Assembly (NCBI GenBank): GCA_002105175.1
Contig: MCGE01000006.1
Location: 1 to 64,000, forward strand
DNA: 64,000 nt
DNA from: Absidia repens
Lineage: Eukaryota > Mucoromycota > Mucoromycetes > Mucorales > Cunninghamellaceae
Direction of reading: 5' to 3'
Notes under the pieces: generated by a model
What the model saw: only the letters and a program-made list of their open reading frames with translations
Database searches by the model: none
Told to the model about the DNA's origin: nothing
In this document: positions 47,674 to 58,985 of the stretch, piece by piece
Position numbering within the stretch: the stretch's first letter is position 1
Layout: every line of letters starts with the position of its first letter
Program-made: the position numbers and the translations under genes

Positions 47674-49070
47674 ATGGCTATTGATCACGAGGAAATAGCG
47701 GAAGAAAGCAACTTGCATACTGAAAAGCGATATCAAAAAGATGCCAAGATTGGTGAAGGTACATATGCTGTTGTTTATAGAGGTAAAGCATGATACAAAA
47801 GATACGTGATAATCAAGAGGCGCTCTTTCATCTGACGTGTTTTTTAATTTTTTTTTTTTCTATACAGGAAGGAGGATAACAGATGGACGAATGGTTGCGA
47901 TCAAAAAGATTAAAATGGGACAATTCAAGGATGGTTTAGATTTGACAGCGATCCGTGAAGTCAAGTATCTCCAAGAACTGCGGCATCCAAATATCATTGA
48001 AGTATGCTATGACAGAACAATAACTGTGGAAGGAATGGAATATGATTGAAACATGGTATATTAACGTTTACCTTCTCTCTACCAACACAGTTGATTGACG
48101 TGTTTTCTCACCGTACCAACTTGAATCTTGTATTGGAATATTTGAACTCGGATATGGAGCAAGTCATCAAAAACAAAGGGATCTTGTTTATGCCTGCCGA
48201 CATCAAGTCTTGGATGATGATGATGTTACGTGGTTTAGACCACTGTCATCGTAGCTTTGTTTTGCACCGGGTAAGAATGAAAAATGATGTGTCTGTATGG
48301 GATTTAGGCAAATATGTACGGTGCAGGTATTGATCGTCTTCTTCCAACTTCGCAGGATATGAAGCCCAACAATTTATTACTGACGGAGACCGGTGTGTTG
48401 AAAATAGCGGATTTTGGTTTGGCAAGGGATTGGGGCGATCCTAAGAAGCAAATGACTAGCCAAGTGGTGACCCGATGGTACCGATGCCCTGAATTGCTCT
48501 TTGGTGCTAAGGAATACTCGTATGCGGTGGACATTTGGGCCGTGGGTTGTATTTTTGCTGAACTGATGTTACGGACTCCTTATGTAGCTGGTGATTCAGA
48601 TATGGACCAATTGACGAAAATCTTCCATGCCTTGGGTACACCTACTGAAGCGGACTGGCCGGTAAAATAAAAAAAAAATCATGGATTGTAACATTTCGAA
48701 GATGTTGCATGATCTGATTCCTGTTTTTTGCCATATATACCTTTATAGGGTCTGAGTTCCTTACCAGATTATATCCAATTCAAACCATTCCCCAAGGTAC
48801 CATTGCATCAATATTTCACTGCCGCTGGAAGAGATGCTATTGATTTATTGGAAAAGATGTTAGTGTTTGATCCAAATCAACGGTGGACTGCTGAGGAGGT
48901 AAGTTGAAAGAAGACAGAAACACTGGAACAAGGGAAACAAAATTGGCGTATTACCAACACTTATTTCTTATTGTATTTTGTTCTAGTGCCTTGGACATTC
49001 CTACTTCAGAAACATGCCTTTACCTACTGAACCAAGCAAATTGCCACGACATGAACCCACAAACCAATGA
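47674..49070 (+). CDS. CDK7: CDK7/Kin28-type cyclin-dependent kinase
   Basis: Six exons (47674-47782, 47868-48001, 48091-48270, 48356-48661, 48749-48898, 48987-49070) yield 320 residues. All kinase elements are present: Gly loop [13 protein letters not shown] (27-34), Lys49 in [17 protein letters not shown] at 140-147, DFG at 160-162, APE-like RCPELLFGA. The CDK7 class is shown by [20 protein letters not shown] in place of PSTAIRE and by the activation segment [12 protein letters not shown] with Thr175 in the place of the CDK7 T-loop Thr. CDK7 with cyclin H and Mat1 forms the kinase part of TFIIH, which phosphorylates the RNA polymerase II C-terminal domain; in many organisms it also activates other CDKs. 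The WYRC in place of WYRA is a small departure from the usual motif. Confidence 0.94.
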
Positions 49071-49693
49071 ACTGCTTGATTCCTTATATTATTATCTCCT
49101 TTAGTTGTCACATAGTCGATTTATCACTTTTGTACATAGATATTACACACACACACACACATACACACACATATTTGATATATTTATATAGGATATATAT
49201 ATATTGAAAATAAAATAGCTTGATTTTTTTTTATTATGACGCTGTGATTACTATAAATCATATTACATACATACACACAATAAAAAAAAATATTTGATAC
49301 ATAGTAAATATTTTGTAAAATAATATAGCTTGATTTTTTATTATGAAGAATGTGATATGATATGCTACTGATGTAGTGGGCTTCAATAAGGGACGGAGAA
49401 GGAAAAGAAAAGAGACGCTATGATGATATTGAAGGAGATGGGATACTATTGGCTAGAGGAAGAGAGGCGAGGAAGTATAAAACAACAAAAAAAGAAGATA
49501 TCGACAACGGAAAAGCTACGGAGGTAGTTGGAATGATACATACAAATGACGAAGTAAATGGTAAGGGATAAAAGGTGACAAAAGTTACTGTTTTTTTTGG
49601 TGAAAAAAAAAGTAGGGGCGTAGCATAACTAATAATCAGAGGGTACATGACAAAGTGCAGAGTATAGTGGGATTGAATGGTGTGCGTAAGAAG
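49071..49693. other. Convergent 3' flanks
   Basis: A tail-to-tail interval between the kinase gene and the LIM-binding-type gene. It holds a CA dinucleotide run (about 49147-49172), AATAAA near 49209, and two nearly identical short segments (ATAGCTTGATTTTTT...TTATTATGA at about 49214 and 49325). No gene seen. Confidence 0.5.
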
Positions 49694-51942
49694 TTACTTG
49701 ATATCATCTTGAGCCATTGCTTTTCTCTTACCTAGATAAAGTATAATCAGTGGGTTGACTAAAACATCTACCACTACGTTTTTTCTTCTATGATGAACTT
49801 ACGTTGACTAGGTGTTGTTGGTGTGGACAGATACGCCGCTTGGTTGAGGTCCATCATTTGTGAAGTGGCAGCAGGGGAAGAAGACATAAGAGTGGTAGTA
49901 GAAATAGCCGGGGTTGCTCCGTTGTTATTGATACTATTGGATGAAAGGTATGGTGAATTTCCTTGAGGGTATGGGCTCTGAGGTGTCGTTTTAAGTTGGT
50001 GTTGCTGCATTTGCAAATGATGTTGTTGAAGCTGAAGCATGTGTTGCTGCTGCTGTTGCAATAGTAAAGATTGCCGCTGCTGAGGAGTCAACGTTTCTGG
50101 ATTCTGCATACCCTTCGCTAGCATAGGTGACGAGGACACTGGTGGGGCTAGTTCTTGTTGTGTAGATGCGGGAGCTGGTTCAGGTGCTGATGGTTGTGAT
50201 GGCTGATTGCTGGGTATCGTGGCAGTAGAAGACTTGCTATTTTTGCGTGACGGGGTCGCTCGTCGTTTTTTAGTTTGATTGGTCTTTTTCGCTTCTTTTT
50301 TGGTCGTCACCGGTGATTCAGGAGTCTGTTCCACTTTGGTTACTTTTGGTATTTCTGATGAAGAGCGTACATCCATTGGTGAGGGCGAGGTAGGCGAAAC
50401 ATCTTCTTCTATATCACATAATAATCATTGTCAATACAAATATATATTGACCATTCTCCATATCTGTTTCCCTTCTTTCATTTTAGTTTACCTTTGATTC
50501 CGTTCATTGGATGTTGTAATGAATGCGAATTTTGGTGTGGTGTATAGTTGAATATATAGACCAGAGCACTTTGACCATATTTTGACATTGCATCGGACAT
50601 CTACAAATAAAAAAGGAAGTGAGATTTTTTTTCCCGTTTCAGTCGTCTCCCATGTCCCTTTTCTTACTTTTTCCCTACTAACCTTTAATAATTCGTAAAC
50701 ACGATCGGGCAATCCCCATTCATTGACAAGAGAATTAGGAACTTGTTTCCCGATTATTTTTGGAGCAGGTGGTGGGTGCTGTTGTTTTCCTTTCTTCTTT
50801 GTGGTGATAGGAGGGGTGGGAGGAGCAGGTGGTGGTACCGGATCTACAACGCCATGCCTTGATATGAATTCTTCCACATGATGACAAACAAAGTTCCATT
50901 GATGAATTTTTAGATTGCCTTGAATTGGATCCATGCGTAAAGTAACCGATGTGCGTCCAGTCATAACTACCATAGTATCATTGTCGTAACGGTAAATAAA
51001 GCTTGAGACAGGGCAATCTACCATCATCCCTTGAGGCAGAATATATTCCATCGTTTGGTCCATCGTCAGTTTGATTGAAATTAGCTGGCATTGATACTGT
51101 GTATGGAAAAATCTTGCGATCAGTGGTTGACAAAGTTCTATAAAGTCAGGGAAAGAAAAAGAGGTTACTATAACAAATACAAATATAGGTGGTACCCATA
51201 ATCACATACCAAACTGCTTTTGTTCTTTTGTCACTGCATTCCATACACCAAACAATAATTTCGAGTCGTCAGCAAAAAAATCTAGTACAAAACCATCCCA
51301 AAACGATCGAAGTGCAGCCTAAATAGAAGAAATAAAGACAAAGTCGAATCAGTATCGTCTACTCCAAATTAAATAAAAAATAAGCATACCCTTTCACCTG
51401 GTGTTAAAAAGTCGCCTAGCTGTAATAATCGCAGTACAGCCTGTCCAGTATGTTGTCCACTAGAGAGAGAGAAGAAAAAAGGAGTAGCAAAAGGTTAACA
51501 AACAATTACACAAACAAGTTATAAAGCTGATCAAATCAACTTACTTTTGAAAGGATTTTGATGAGGTAGGTTGCCGAATAGCATTGAGGCCAATAGGTGT
51601 TGGAGAATGATGAGGCACTTGCTGCATAGACATACTAGGATTCCTTGTCAAAACTTGTTGCTGTTGCTGTTGCTGTTGTTGCTGCTGCTGCCGCTGTTGT
51701 TGTTGTTGTTGCTGAAAATGCATCATTTGAAGATGTTGTGCTGAGAGCTGTTGAATGTGTGAGTGGTCTTCAGGAAGATTCTGAGGGACCTGCTGTTGCT
51801 GCTGATACAACTGTCCTGCTTGCCATCGTTGTTGCAAAGCCTCCAATTGTCTTTGTCGAAGCACTTGTTGAGTTTGCAGTTGATAGGAATCGGTCAAGGC
51901 AGTGGTCGCTGATCTTTGTTGATAATTCGGTGGGGTGGACAT
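49694..51942 (-). CDS. LIM-binding-domain transcriptional co-regulator (Mfg1/Adn-type)
   Basis: Seven exons on the minus strand (51942-51545, 51459-51390, 51318-51210, 51137-50683, 50600-50492, 50408-49803, 49758-49694) give 603 residues. After a Gln-rich N-terminus (to about 130) comes the LIM-binding (LDB/SEUSS-like) domain: LRLLQLGDFLTPGERAALRS, FWDGFVLDFFADDSKLLFG, PLIARFFHTQYQCQLISIKL, GNLKIHQWNFVCHHVEEFIS. The C-terminal part has a basic nuclear signal (TKKRRATPSRK), a second Gln-rich region and the end LNPLIILYLGKRKAMAQDDI. Family members in Candida (Mfg1) and fission yeast (Adn2/Adn3) partner Flo8-type activators to drive adhesion and filamentation. Intron 6 could be read through to an alternative stop at 49774, but the spliced end looks conserved. 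It shares a 244-bp promoter with the Stc1-like gene. Confidence 0.88.
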
Positions 51943-52186
51943 GAAAAAAAAAAGATGCGCCTACTTTTTTTTTCTCTTGACTTGAGATAATAGTGAGAGT
52001 AAAGAGGAAGGAAAAGCGAAAAACCTGAAAAATAAAAAAAATATTTTTCCCTAGCTTTATACGAATCTAAGCGCTTGCTTCTCTTTGGTCGATTTCCCAA
52101 ATTGGCAATAGTGGTCACTTCAGCGACTGCGCGCATAAAATTCCCTCCACTTCTATTTTTTTTTCGTTGTAGTTCTTTTTTATTCT
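51943..52186. promoter_or_regulatory. Short bidirectional promoter
   Basis: Only 244 bp separate the start codons of the LIM-binding-type gene (left) and the Stc1-like gene (right). It contains GACTGCGCGC near 52124 and pyrimidine-rich stretches on each side, next to each ATG. Shared control is inferred from spacing only. Confidence 0.45.
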
Positions 52187-52870
52187 ATGATTCACTCTAC
52201 GTACAAGGCTAACAGTAAGTAGCATATTGTTTTATTCTATATTACGTATTTGTGAGTATATTAAACTTGTCGTTTGGTATTAAAATAGCTCAACTGACGT
52301 CCAGCACTACGTTAAAATGTACGTTTTGTAAGCAGGTAAGATTAACAATATAACTATATACCTTACTGCGTCTGTTTATATAACTAATCGTCTTGTTCTC
52401 CTTTTTATACATAGGAAAAATCTTTAGAGGCTTTTTCAAAGACCCAAATCACCAAGGCCACGTATAATCGTAAGTGAACAAATTTTCCTGCGTGGTCTCT
52501 TCCTATTACTGAGTCTCATTTTTTACTAATTAACGTAGCATATGCCCCTCCTGGCTTCAACAACACGAATAAGAAGTCTATTTCATGCAAGTCCTGTACC
52601 ATTGAATCCAAAAAAACTTTGCGCTGTATGACATGTGGCAAGGAAATGCCTCTTGAACGATTTGCAAAGGTATGATATCTCAGTATTATATTCGCAAATG
52701 AACTATCATCATCAATACCCAATTTTTCCACTGTTTTTGATACGTAGAGTCAACGAAAACATGCTGATCGCTCCCGTTGCATAAAGTGTATGAAAAGGCG
52801 CGAAGATGAGGACGTCTGGGCTTCGGAATCTGACTCGGATAGTTCTGGCGATTGGGACGATCTTCAATGA
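52187..52870 (+). CDS. Stc1-like LIM-type zinc-finger protein
   Basis: Five exons (52187-52214, 52289-52335, 52415-52469, 52539-52669, 52748-52870) yield 127 residues. Four CxxC pairs (CTFC, CKSC, CMTC, CIKC) form a tandem zinc finger in the pattern of the Stc1 domain: LKCTFCKQEKSLEAFSKTQ, then SCKSCTIESKKTLRCMTCGK, then LERFAKSQRKHADRSRC. The tail is acidic (SDSDSSGDWDDLQ). In fission yeast Stc1 couples Argonaute to the CLRC H3K9 methyltransferase complex, linking RNAi and heterochromatin. Fungal genomes also carry short Stc1-domain proteins of unknown role, so the domain call is firm but the function is inferred. It shares its promoter with the LIM-binding-type gene. Confidence 0.85.
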
Positions 52871-53452
52871 TAGTTTACTTCTTCCTCTTATTAGCGCTAC
52901 TTATTATATCTATTACAAATAGCCTAGTGTTTATTATATATCTCATAGCATGATTTTTACTGTTTATCACATTTCCGGACATTCTTTTATATTAAATAAG
53001 GATTCAATTGACTTTATATTTGCAACCAATGCATTCAATAAAAATCTATGTACTGTATAGACTGATTGTATTTTTTTATTGTTTGAAGAAATGTTATGAA
53101 AAAACGGGACACTTTATTATTATTATTCACGATAAGTAGATTCATTACAAATAGTCGAAGTGGGAATTTCCGACAATCCGTTTTTGCACGATATAGCCCA
53201 GGACTCATGGTTAATTTTATTGGCCAATGAGGGAGAAGGGCGGCGTTTAAACCAGCCAACCCCCCAATAAAAATGATTTTTTCTTTCTTGAAAAATTTCG
53301 TTTTTCTTTCTTTCTTTCCTAATCCCCAGATTTCATTCCTTCTCCATTTTTCTTTCTTTCTGTGAATTGTACTTTTATCACTTTTGTTACACATTTATTC
53401 CCTTTATCTTCATCTCTCTTCTTCTTTTACCGACATATCCCTTCCTTTGATC
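52871..53452. other. Intergenic, no gene seen
   Basis: 3' flank of the Stc1-like gene (AATAAA near 53037) and the pyrimidine-rich promoter and leader of the bZIP gene (53300-53440), which includes CTTT repeats. The minus-strand frames here are its complement. Confidence 0.5.
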
Positions 53453-54773
53453 ATGTATTCCACCTCTCCAATACAACAATATATGCCCATTGGTAGGTCT
53501 CCTAGGCTGCGAAAGCTGTATAGTGACAGATACTGATAGTTTTTCTTTTTCTTCTTTTGATTCGATATAGATCGCAGGCGAGCCTCTGGTAATATAGACT
53601 CCCCACAACAATCACAACAACAACAACAACAGCAACAGCAGCCGCAGGTATGGATGCAACCTACCATGTTACAGCAACAACAAGGTAAAATACCATTTTA
53701 TTTGAAGTTCCAAAGCCAGGTTTCATTCAAAGAAACAAATTTCCTAATTTTTTAACACTTGTCTTTTTACTTATTATGATTTTCTATAGACTACATGGGT
53801 CATCATGGGTATCCAGTTGCGCCCAAACCAAATTCATCACCACATTATCAGCAACAGGCATCCTCAGCACTCATGTCACAGCAGCAACCGCCACTTCATT
53901 TGAATAACCAACAAATCAATAGAGCGGTGATACCATCTAAACGGGCAGCACAAAATCGAGCAGCACAAAAAGCATTTCGTCAACGGAGAGACCAATACGT
54001 TAAGGACCTCGAAAAGAAGTCTAAAGAAATGGATCAGTGGCAGCAAGAAATGAATACCGTCAAGAATGAAAATCGACAATTAAAATCATTAGTGCATCAA
54101 CTTCGAACTAGGATCGCTGTGTTAACTGGGGAACCCATGCCATCTCCGCCGCCTACCTCCGAGCAGCAATTGGAACAACAACAAAGAACAAGGCGTCCTT
54201 CGGTACCTTCATCACCTTCCCACATGTCACCATCGCCAAGGTCTCCAACTGCGGTAGTAACCTCATCAATCTCATCATCATCACGTAGCATAATGTCTCC
54301 TTCTTCCATGTCACCAACAACCTCTTTGATACCAGCGCCTTTGCCTTCATCCCCACACCCTTCCTCACCAACAGCTCCACAACAGCAAGCGGCTACCATA
54401 TCCTTATCATCCTCTTCGTCATCGTCGTCATCACCACCGCCGCCGCCACCGCAACAACAACATCTTCAGCAGCAGCAGCAACAGCAACAACGTCTACATA
54501 TGCGCTCACACCATCCTCAGTCTTCTGCGTCTTCAACGTCTTCACCTCCTCTGCCAAATACACCATCACACTCATTTTTACCCATTCCGTTACGACCCCA
54601 TTCGTTTGTTCCCACAAAAGAGGACAGCGTCATGATACCTTCACCTAACACTGCTCCCCCTGCTGCTACCAACTCTTGTTCTGCTGCTGCTACCTCCTTC
54701 GTTGCCGCCCCTGCTGGTCAACTGGCGTCAACTTCTAGTATTGCCTTGGAACAAACACCACCGATCGCACATC

Positions 54774-54862
<89 letters not shown>

Positions 54863-55150
54863 CCTTTACCGGCGAGTAGTGGTGGTCAAATGTTTGATTT
54901 GGATTTGGATCCTTTCTTTGATGATGATTTCGGCTTTCCAAGGATGGATGATCAACTGGACTTTGTCAATCATTCATCCTCCAACAATAGTGCGCAAGTC
55001 CTGGATGATCTTTTTGCAATGCTTCAAACCCGCCAACGACCCCAAATTCCGTTACAACCTATGCAGCAACCAAACGCCTCGCCTCAAAATGCGGAGGAGT
55101 CTGCTTACTATATGATGGATCATGTCATGGCTGGTCAACCGTCTTCGTAA
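53453..55150 (+). CDS. bZIP transcription factor (fungal KapC/Yap-like basic region)
   Basis: Three exons (53453-53492, 53571-53684, 53790-55150) give 504 residues. The basic region SKRAAQNRAAQKAFRQRRDQ at about residues 101-120 carries the NxxAQxAFR signature of the fungal AP-1/KapC branch. The zipper follows: VKDLEKKSKEMDQWQQEMNT, then VKNENRQLKSLVHQLRTRIA. It binds DNA as a dimer through this domain. The rest is Ser/Pro- and Gln-rich, with a pure 30-Gln run (54773-54862) and an acidic hydrophobic patch (FDLDLDPFFDDDFGFPRMDD) that looks like an activation domain. I see no Cys-rich domains of the kind that sense oxidants in Yap1, so a redox-sensor role is not supported. The N-terminal exon MYSTSPIQQYMPI is supported by phase. 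Confidence 0.9.
54773..54862 (+). repeat. Pure CAA30 run in the bZIP gene
   Basis: Thirty consecutive CAA codons without interruption, encoding 30 Gln, just before the acidic patch of the bZIP factor. It is the longest pure triplet run in the window. Confidence 0.9.
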
Positions 55151-55420
55151 TTTAGTTATTCTTAGTTATATATATACTTACTCTTAGTTATTGATTACCC
55201 TTCATTTGCTATTTTACTACAATATGTATTCTACCTATATGTATTCTACCTTATTTATTTAGGATCCTTTTTTTGTTATTCTCATTATTCCTCATTTTAC
55301 TTGTAATAAACGAATCAATAAAAACGAAACGATAGTGTGATGTATTGTTTAGTCTAGTTGCCGCGCTTGTTGTCTCTCTCATATCTAAAATTCAAATCTA
55401 TTTGTGCGTCTGTGGTGTGT

Positions 55421-55422
<2 letters not shown>

Positions 55423-55474
<52 letters not shown>
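55423..55474 (+). repeat. TG dinucleotide microsatellite (26 units)
   Basis: Twenty-six TG units in the 3' flank of the bZIP gene, about 270 bp beyond its stop codon. Confidence 0.95.
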
Positions 55475-55479
<5 letters not shown>

Positions 55480-55974
55480 AGTATGATCTTTCGTAAAAAG
55501 GGATGTTTTATATGAAAAAGGAAATAATGTCACCCAAAATTAGCATTCTGGCCCTATTCGAGAACTCTATGGGGTTGAGAAGAAGGGTTGTTGTTGATTT
55601 TTTGGGGGGAAGAGACATATATTTCTTTGTGTCGCATAGAAAAAGCTAGGGATATTTCTTATCAGGTAATCATCAGGGAAAAACTCATTCATTGAATATA
55701 AGAAACAAATTGGTCAATGATTAGGGACAAAAAGTCTAAAAAGACCCTGAATGATTCATTATGTACTATGGAAATTGATTATGATATCTACCCTGAAAAC
55801 CTTCAATTTATATAATTTAGAAAAAACAAAGGTACAGGATGACGAATGTATCGTCGTTCCGTTGTTATTTGAGCGTTGTATTAAAAATACGATAAATGTG
55901 GGGTGCAATGAAACATTTCACTGAGAATAATTTGTGATCGATGTATGGCAGACTTTCTCGACACTTAATATTTG

Positions 55975-56011
<37 letters not shown>

Positions 56012-57374
56012 GAGACCGGGTTTCGGTGTCAAGTCCGCGCCACTTTCATTTTTGGGGTGGTAGTCGAGATCAAAAAAAAATTATTCCCATGGTTACCTAA
56101 AGCAGTATTGACGTTGTCTTGCCAAATTATCAATCCATTCGTACCATTTGGCAGGTTCCCATTTTGTTGTTACAGGTACGAGGTGATACATTGGATACTC
56201 ACCCATTGGTCATCTTATTATTTTGTTTTATTAAAACTCAAAATTTTCTTTCTGTAAAGAGGAAGATCTGGGTGAGTCAACAAAAAAGGGTCCCACCCTG
56301 GAAAAAAGGGACCGACACATGAATCTTTAAAGCTCCTCATCGACGAATCATAATTCGCTTCCCCACAGATAAAAAGTAAAAACGTTTTCTTTTCCCTGGA
56401 ATGCGATTGATATCGTCAGATGACCACTTCACACGCACACACAAAAAAAAAAAAAAAAAAGCCATACCAGAGAAGTGTAAATAACGTGGATGTACGTCAA
56501 ATTAGATAATTCGTTCTAACCAACGTCCACAGTTAACATTTTTCAACATCCACCACAACAAATACAAATTTAGAAGGGACGTATGTACTTTCATCCGCTG
56601 TATTATTACTATTATTACAAGTTATGAACAAGTAGTCATAGCAGTCGCACCACCACATATTATGGAAATTATGTAGTTCCCCAAAGTGTAAGTTTTCAGG
56701 TTATTTGAAAAGTCATTCCCTCCCTTCGACTGTTAGTAGTAGTACGCTATAGTTTGGTTTTATTTTTTCAATATGGTGCATTTCAACTTCTTTTCAATTT
56801 TTCAAATTCAATGCCCACTTTTCATACATTATCATCTGCCTCAATTCAAGAAGATGCCACTGAATGAATTGAATGGCTTTGGACCAAGGACTTATTACAT
56901 TTATATATCATTACTGTATTGATATATAGTATTCCTGATATGGTCATGGTATTGTACTATAAGGTATCTTCTTGACTTTATCAATGATATATAATTCGTC
57001 TTATTTTTATTTCATAAATTTGTTCTCCTATGATACACAGTTTGGTGATAACTTCAATGAATTTTTATTTGAAAGAATATATCATGATTAAAATTGGGCG
57101 GGGGTGGGTCACTGGACCTCATGTTTACCAACCAAGCGCTGTATGATACGCCATAAACTACTGAAGGCATTCATTGAATATATATATATAGTAAAAACAA
57201 ACGTATTGTACAATAAGCACAACGTAAAAAACCTTAATGGGTACGCAATTCTACTATGAGTGACAGGCTATTCTACAGTATGTGGCAAACTATTCTAAAA
57301 GGCAAAGGAGTCAGTTACATAACGAGAAGAGAGTCACCATGCTGGTGATACTGCCGTTGAGCGGTGTAAACTAC

Positions 57375-57429
<55 letters not shown>

Positions 57430-57569
57430 ACTAATCTCATGTCGACCATGTTTCCTGGTGCTTAATGTTGTCAAAAAGAAGAAAAGAAGAAGTAGGGGAT
57501 TCTTTTTTAATATCCACTAGTAACAAAAATCGCAAACCTCACCCTTTGGGAAGACCAAAATAGAACCAC
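55475..57569. other. Gene-poor interval
   Basis: About 2.1 kb between the bZIP 3' flank and repeat copy G. It holds A tracts at 55980-56006 and 57378-57426 and AT-rich sequence. Short open frames exist near 56057-56322 on the plus strand, but they are AT-biased and carry no motif. No gene or RNA is supportable. Confidence 0.45.
57378..57426. repeat. Homopolymer A49
   Basis: Forty-nine consecutive A in intergenic DNA, about 145 bp before the head of repeat copy G. Its exact length may be an assembly estimate. Confidence 0.85.
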
Positions 57570-58480
57570 ATTAAACCCCGTCCACGTGAATATTGTTTTC
57601 CTCCCGCTCTTTTTTTTATTTTTTATTTTTTCTTTCTTTCTTCCTTTTTCTTCATCATTTAACTTCATTGAGGTTGTGACGATTTTAGATTAGTGTCAGG
57701 ACTAGTTTAGAAGGGGTTTCAGCTCAGGGATTACAACATGCATGGGGAAACCCTTTCATTTTGGATCTAGGATCTGAAGGCACCATTAAGTGGCTTTTTC
57801 GAGCCTTCATTAGCTTACTTTAGTGTTAGTTTACCCATAGTTTTGTATCTGCATCTTAATAAAATATGTCTTTTTCTTATATGCTTCAATAAAAAATGAC
57901 TCATTAGCTTCTCTCATGTCTTGTGTAATGGATCTTTTATTACCACCATTACGCCTTTTCATTGACATCCCTTTTGTTGAGCCTCAATAGCATATATTCC
58001 CAATTATTACTCACGCTTTATACAATGTATTAGCTCCTATTTCACACTCCTTCCATTTAAATCAGTGTTGATTATTCTCCAGTCTATTTCATGCTAACTC
58101 CATTAGATCCCTTGATTGCTATTGAGTTGGCAATTTATGCTTGTGCTTCAAGAAAATATATTATCTTTTTCTTTTAACAATTAAATTATACTTTCAATTC
58201 CTTCAGACATTAGTACTCTCACTTTTTTGTATGATATGATAAGGCCTTGTTACAAGAAACATCTCACGTTTATGTCTTCCACTATGCTTCAATAAAATAT
58301 GCTTTTCTATATATCATTCTCTGACCCAAAAGATAATGAGCAACTGTTGCTTTTGTGGATGTCCTATCAAACACTTGCTCTCTTCTCCTCCATATAACTA
58401 GGTTTTTCCAGAATCCCAACGCTGCATTAGCTGTTCTAAATCACTTAACATCAAAAATATGCTTCTTGCATTCACCGCGC
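57570..58480 (+). repeat. Dispersed repeat family, copy G (best preserved core)
   Basis: Plus-strand orientation: head ATTAAACCCCGTCC then CACGTG (57570-57588), CT-rich spacer, ATCATTTAACTTCATTGAG-type boundary, core at about 57690-57850 (GACTAGTTTAGAAGGGGTTT, then CAGCTCAGGGATTACAACAT, then GGGGAAACCCTTTCATTTTG), then a tail with several AATAAAATATG motifs and CTCATGTCTTGT. The end near 58480 is set by loss of similarity to copies D and E. Confidence 0.75.
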
Positions 58481-58689
58481 TATTCCTGTATATATGCGAC
58501 ATCATTGCTGTAAATGCCGTCTGTTTTTGGTTTTTGGTTTTTTGCCATGCATGTGATCCCCTTCCTATTATTATTATTTTTTTTTCACACACATACACAA
58601 ATATGACAGCTTTTTTTTTTTCTATTCACGTGTATGCCCATTGAACAATACAAGCGATGTAAATGTATGATAAAGACAAATGATAAAAG

Positions 58690-58985
58690 AGATATATGAT
58701 AAAAAGAGCCAAAAATTTTATTGAGATGTAAACTTCAACAACAGACACTTTTCTAAACTAGTGACGGTTCCAAGACACTAATCCAAGATATGACTCATCT
58801 AATGGCGGTCCAAAATCACAAATCCATAATAAAAGGGTGTCCCTATGACGCTTGTATTGCAATTTTCAAAATTTCCCTGATTCAAGTTCTAAGACTAGCT
58901 CAAAATCAATGAAGTTATTATCCTGAAAGAAACAGAAATTAGTTTGTGTGCGATATTTGAATCTTGTCAGGAGATTGACCTTACC
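58690..58985 (-). repeat. Dispersed repeat family, copy H, diverged fragment
   Basis: Minus-strand orientation, tail to tail with copy G. Recognisable parts are GTGTGCGATATTTGAATCTT (head, 58948-58967), a degraded core (TTGTATTGCAATTT...GGGTGTCCC at about 58832-58860) and TTCTAAACTAGTGACGGTTC (58752-58771). It is clearly more diverged than the other copies. Confidence 0.5.

Noticed and set aside
54735..54941. Poly-Val and poly-Asn frames across the bZIP gene's CAA run
   Set aside because: They are frame-shifted readings of the CAA repeat.
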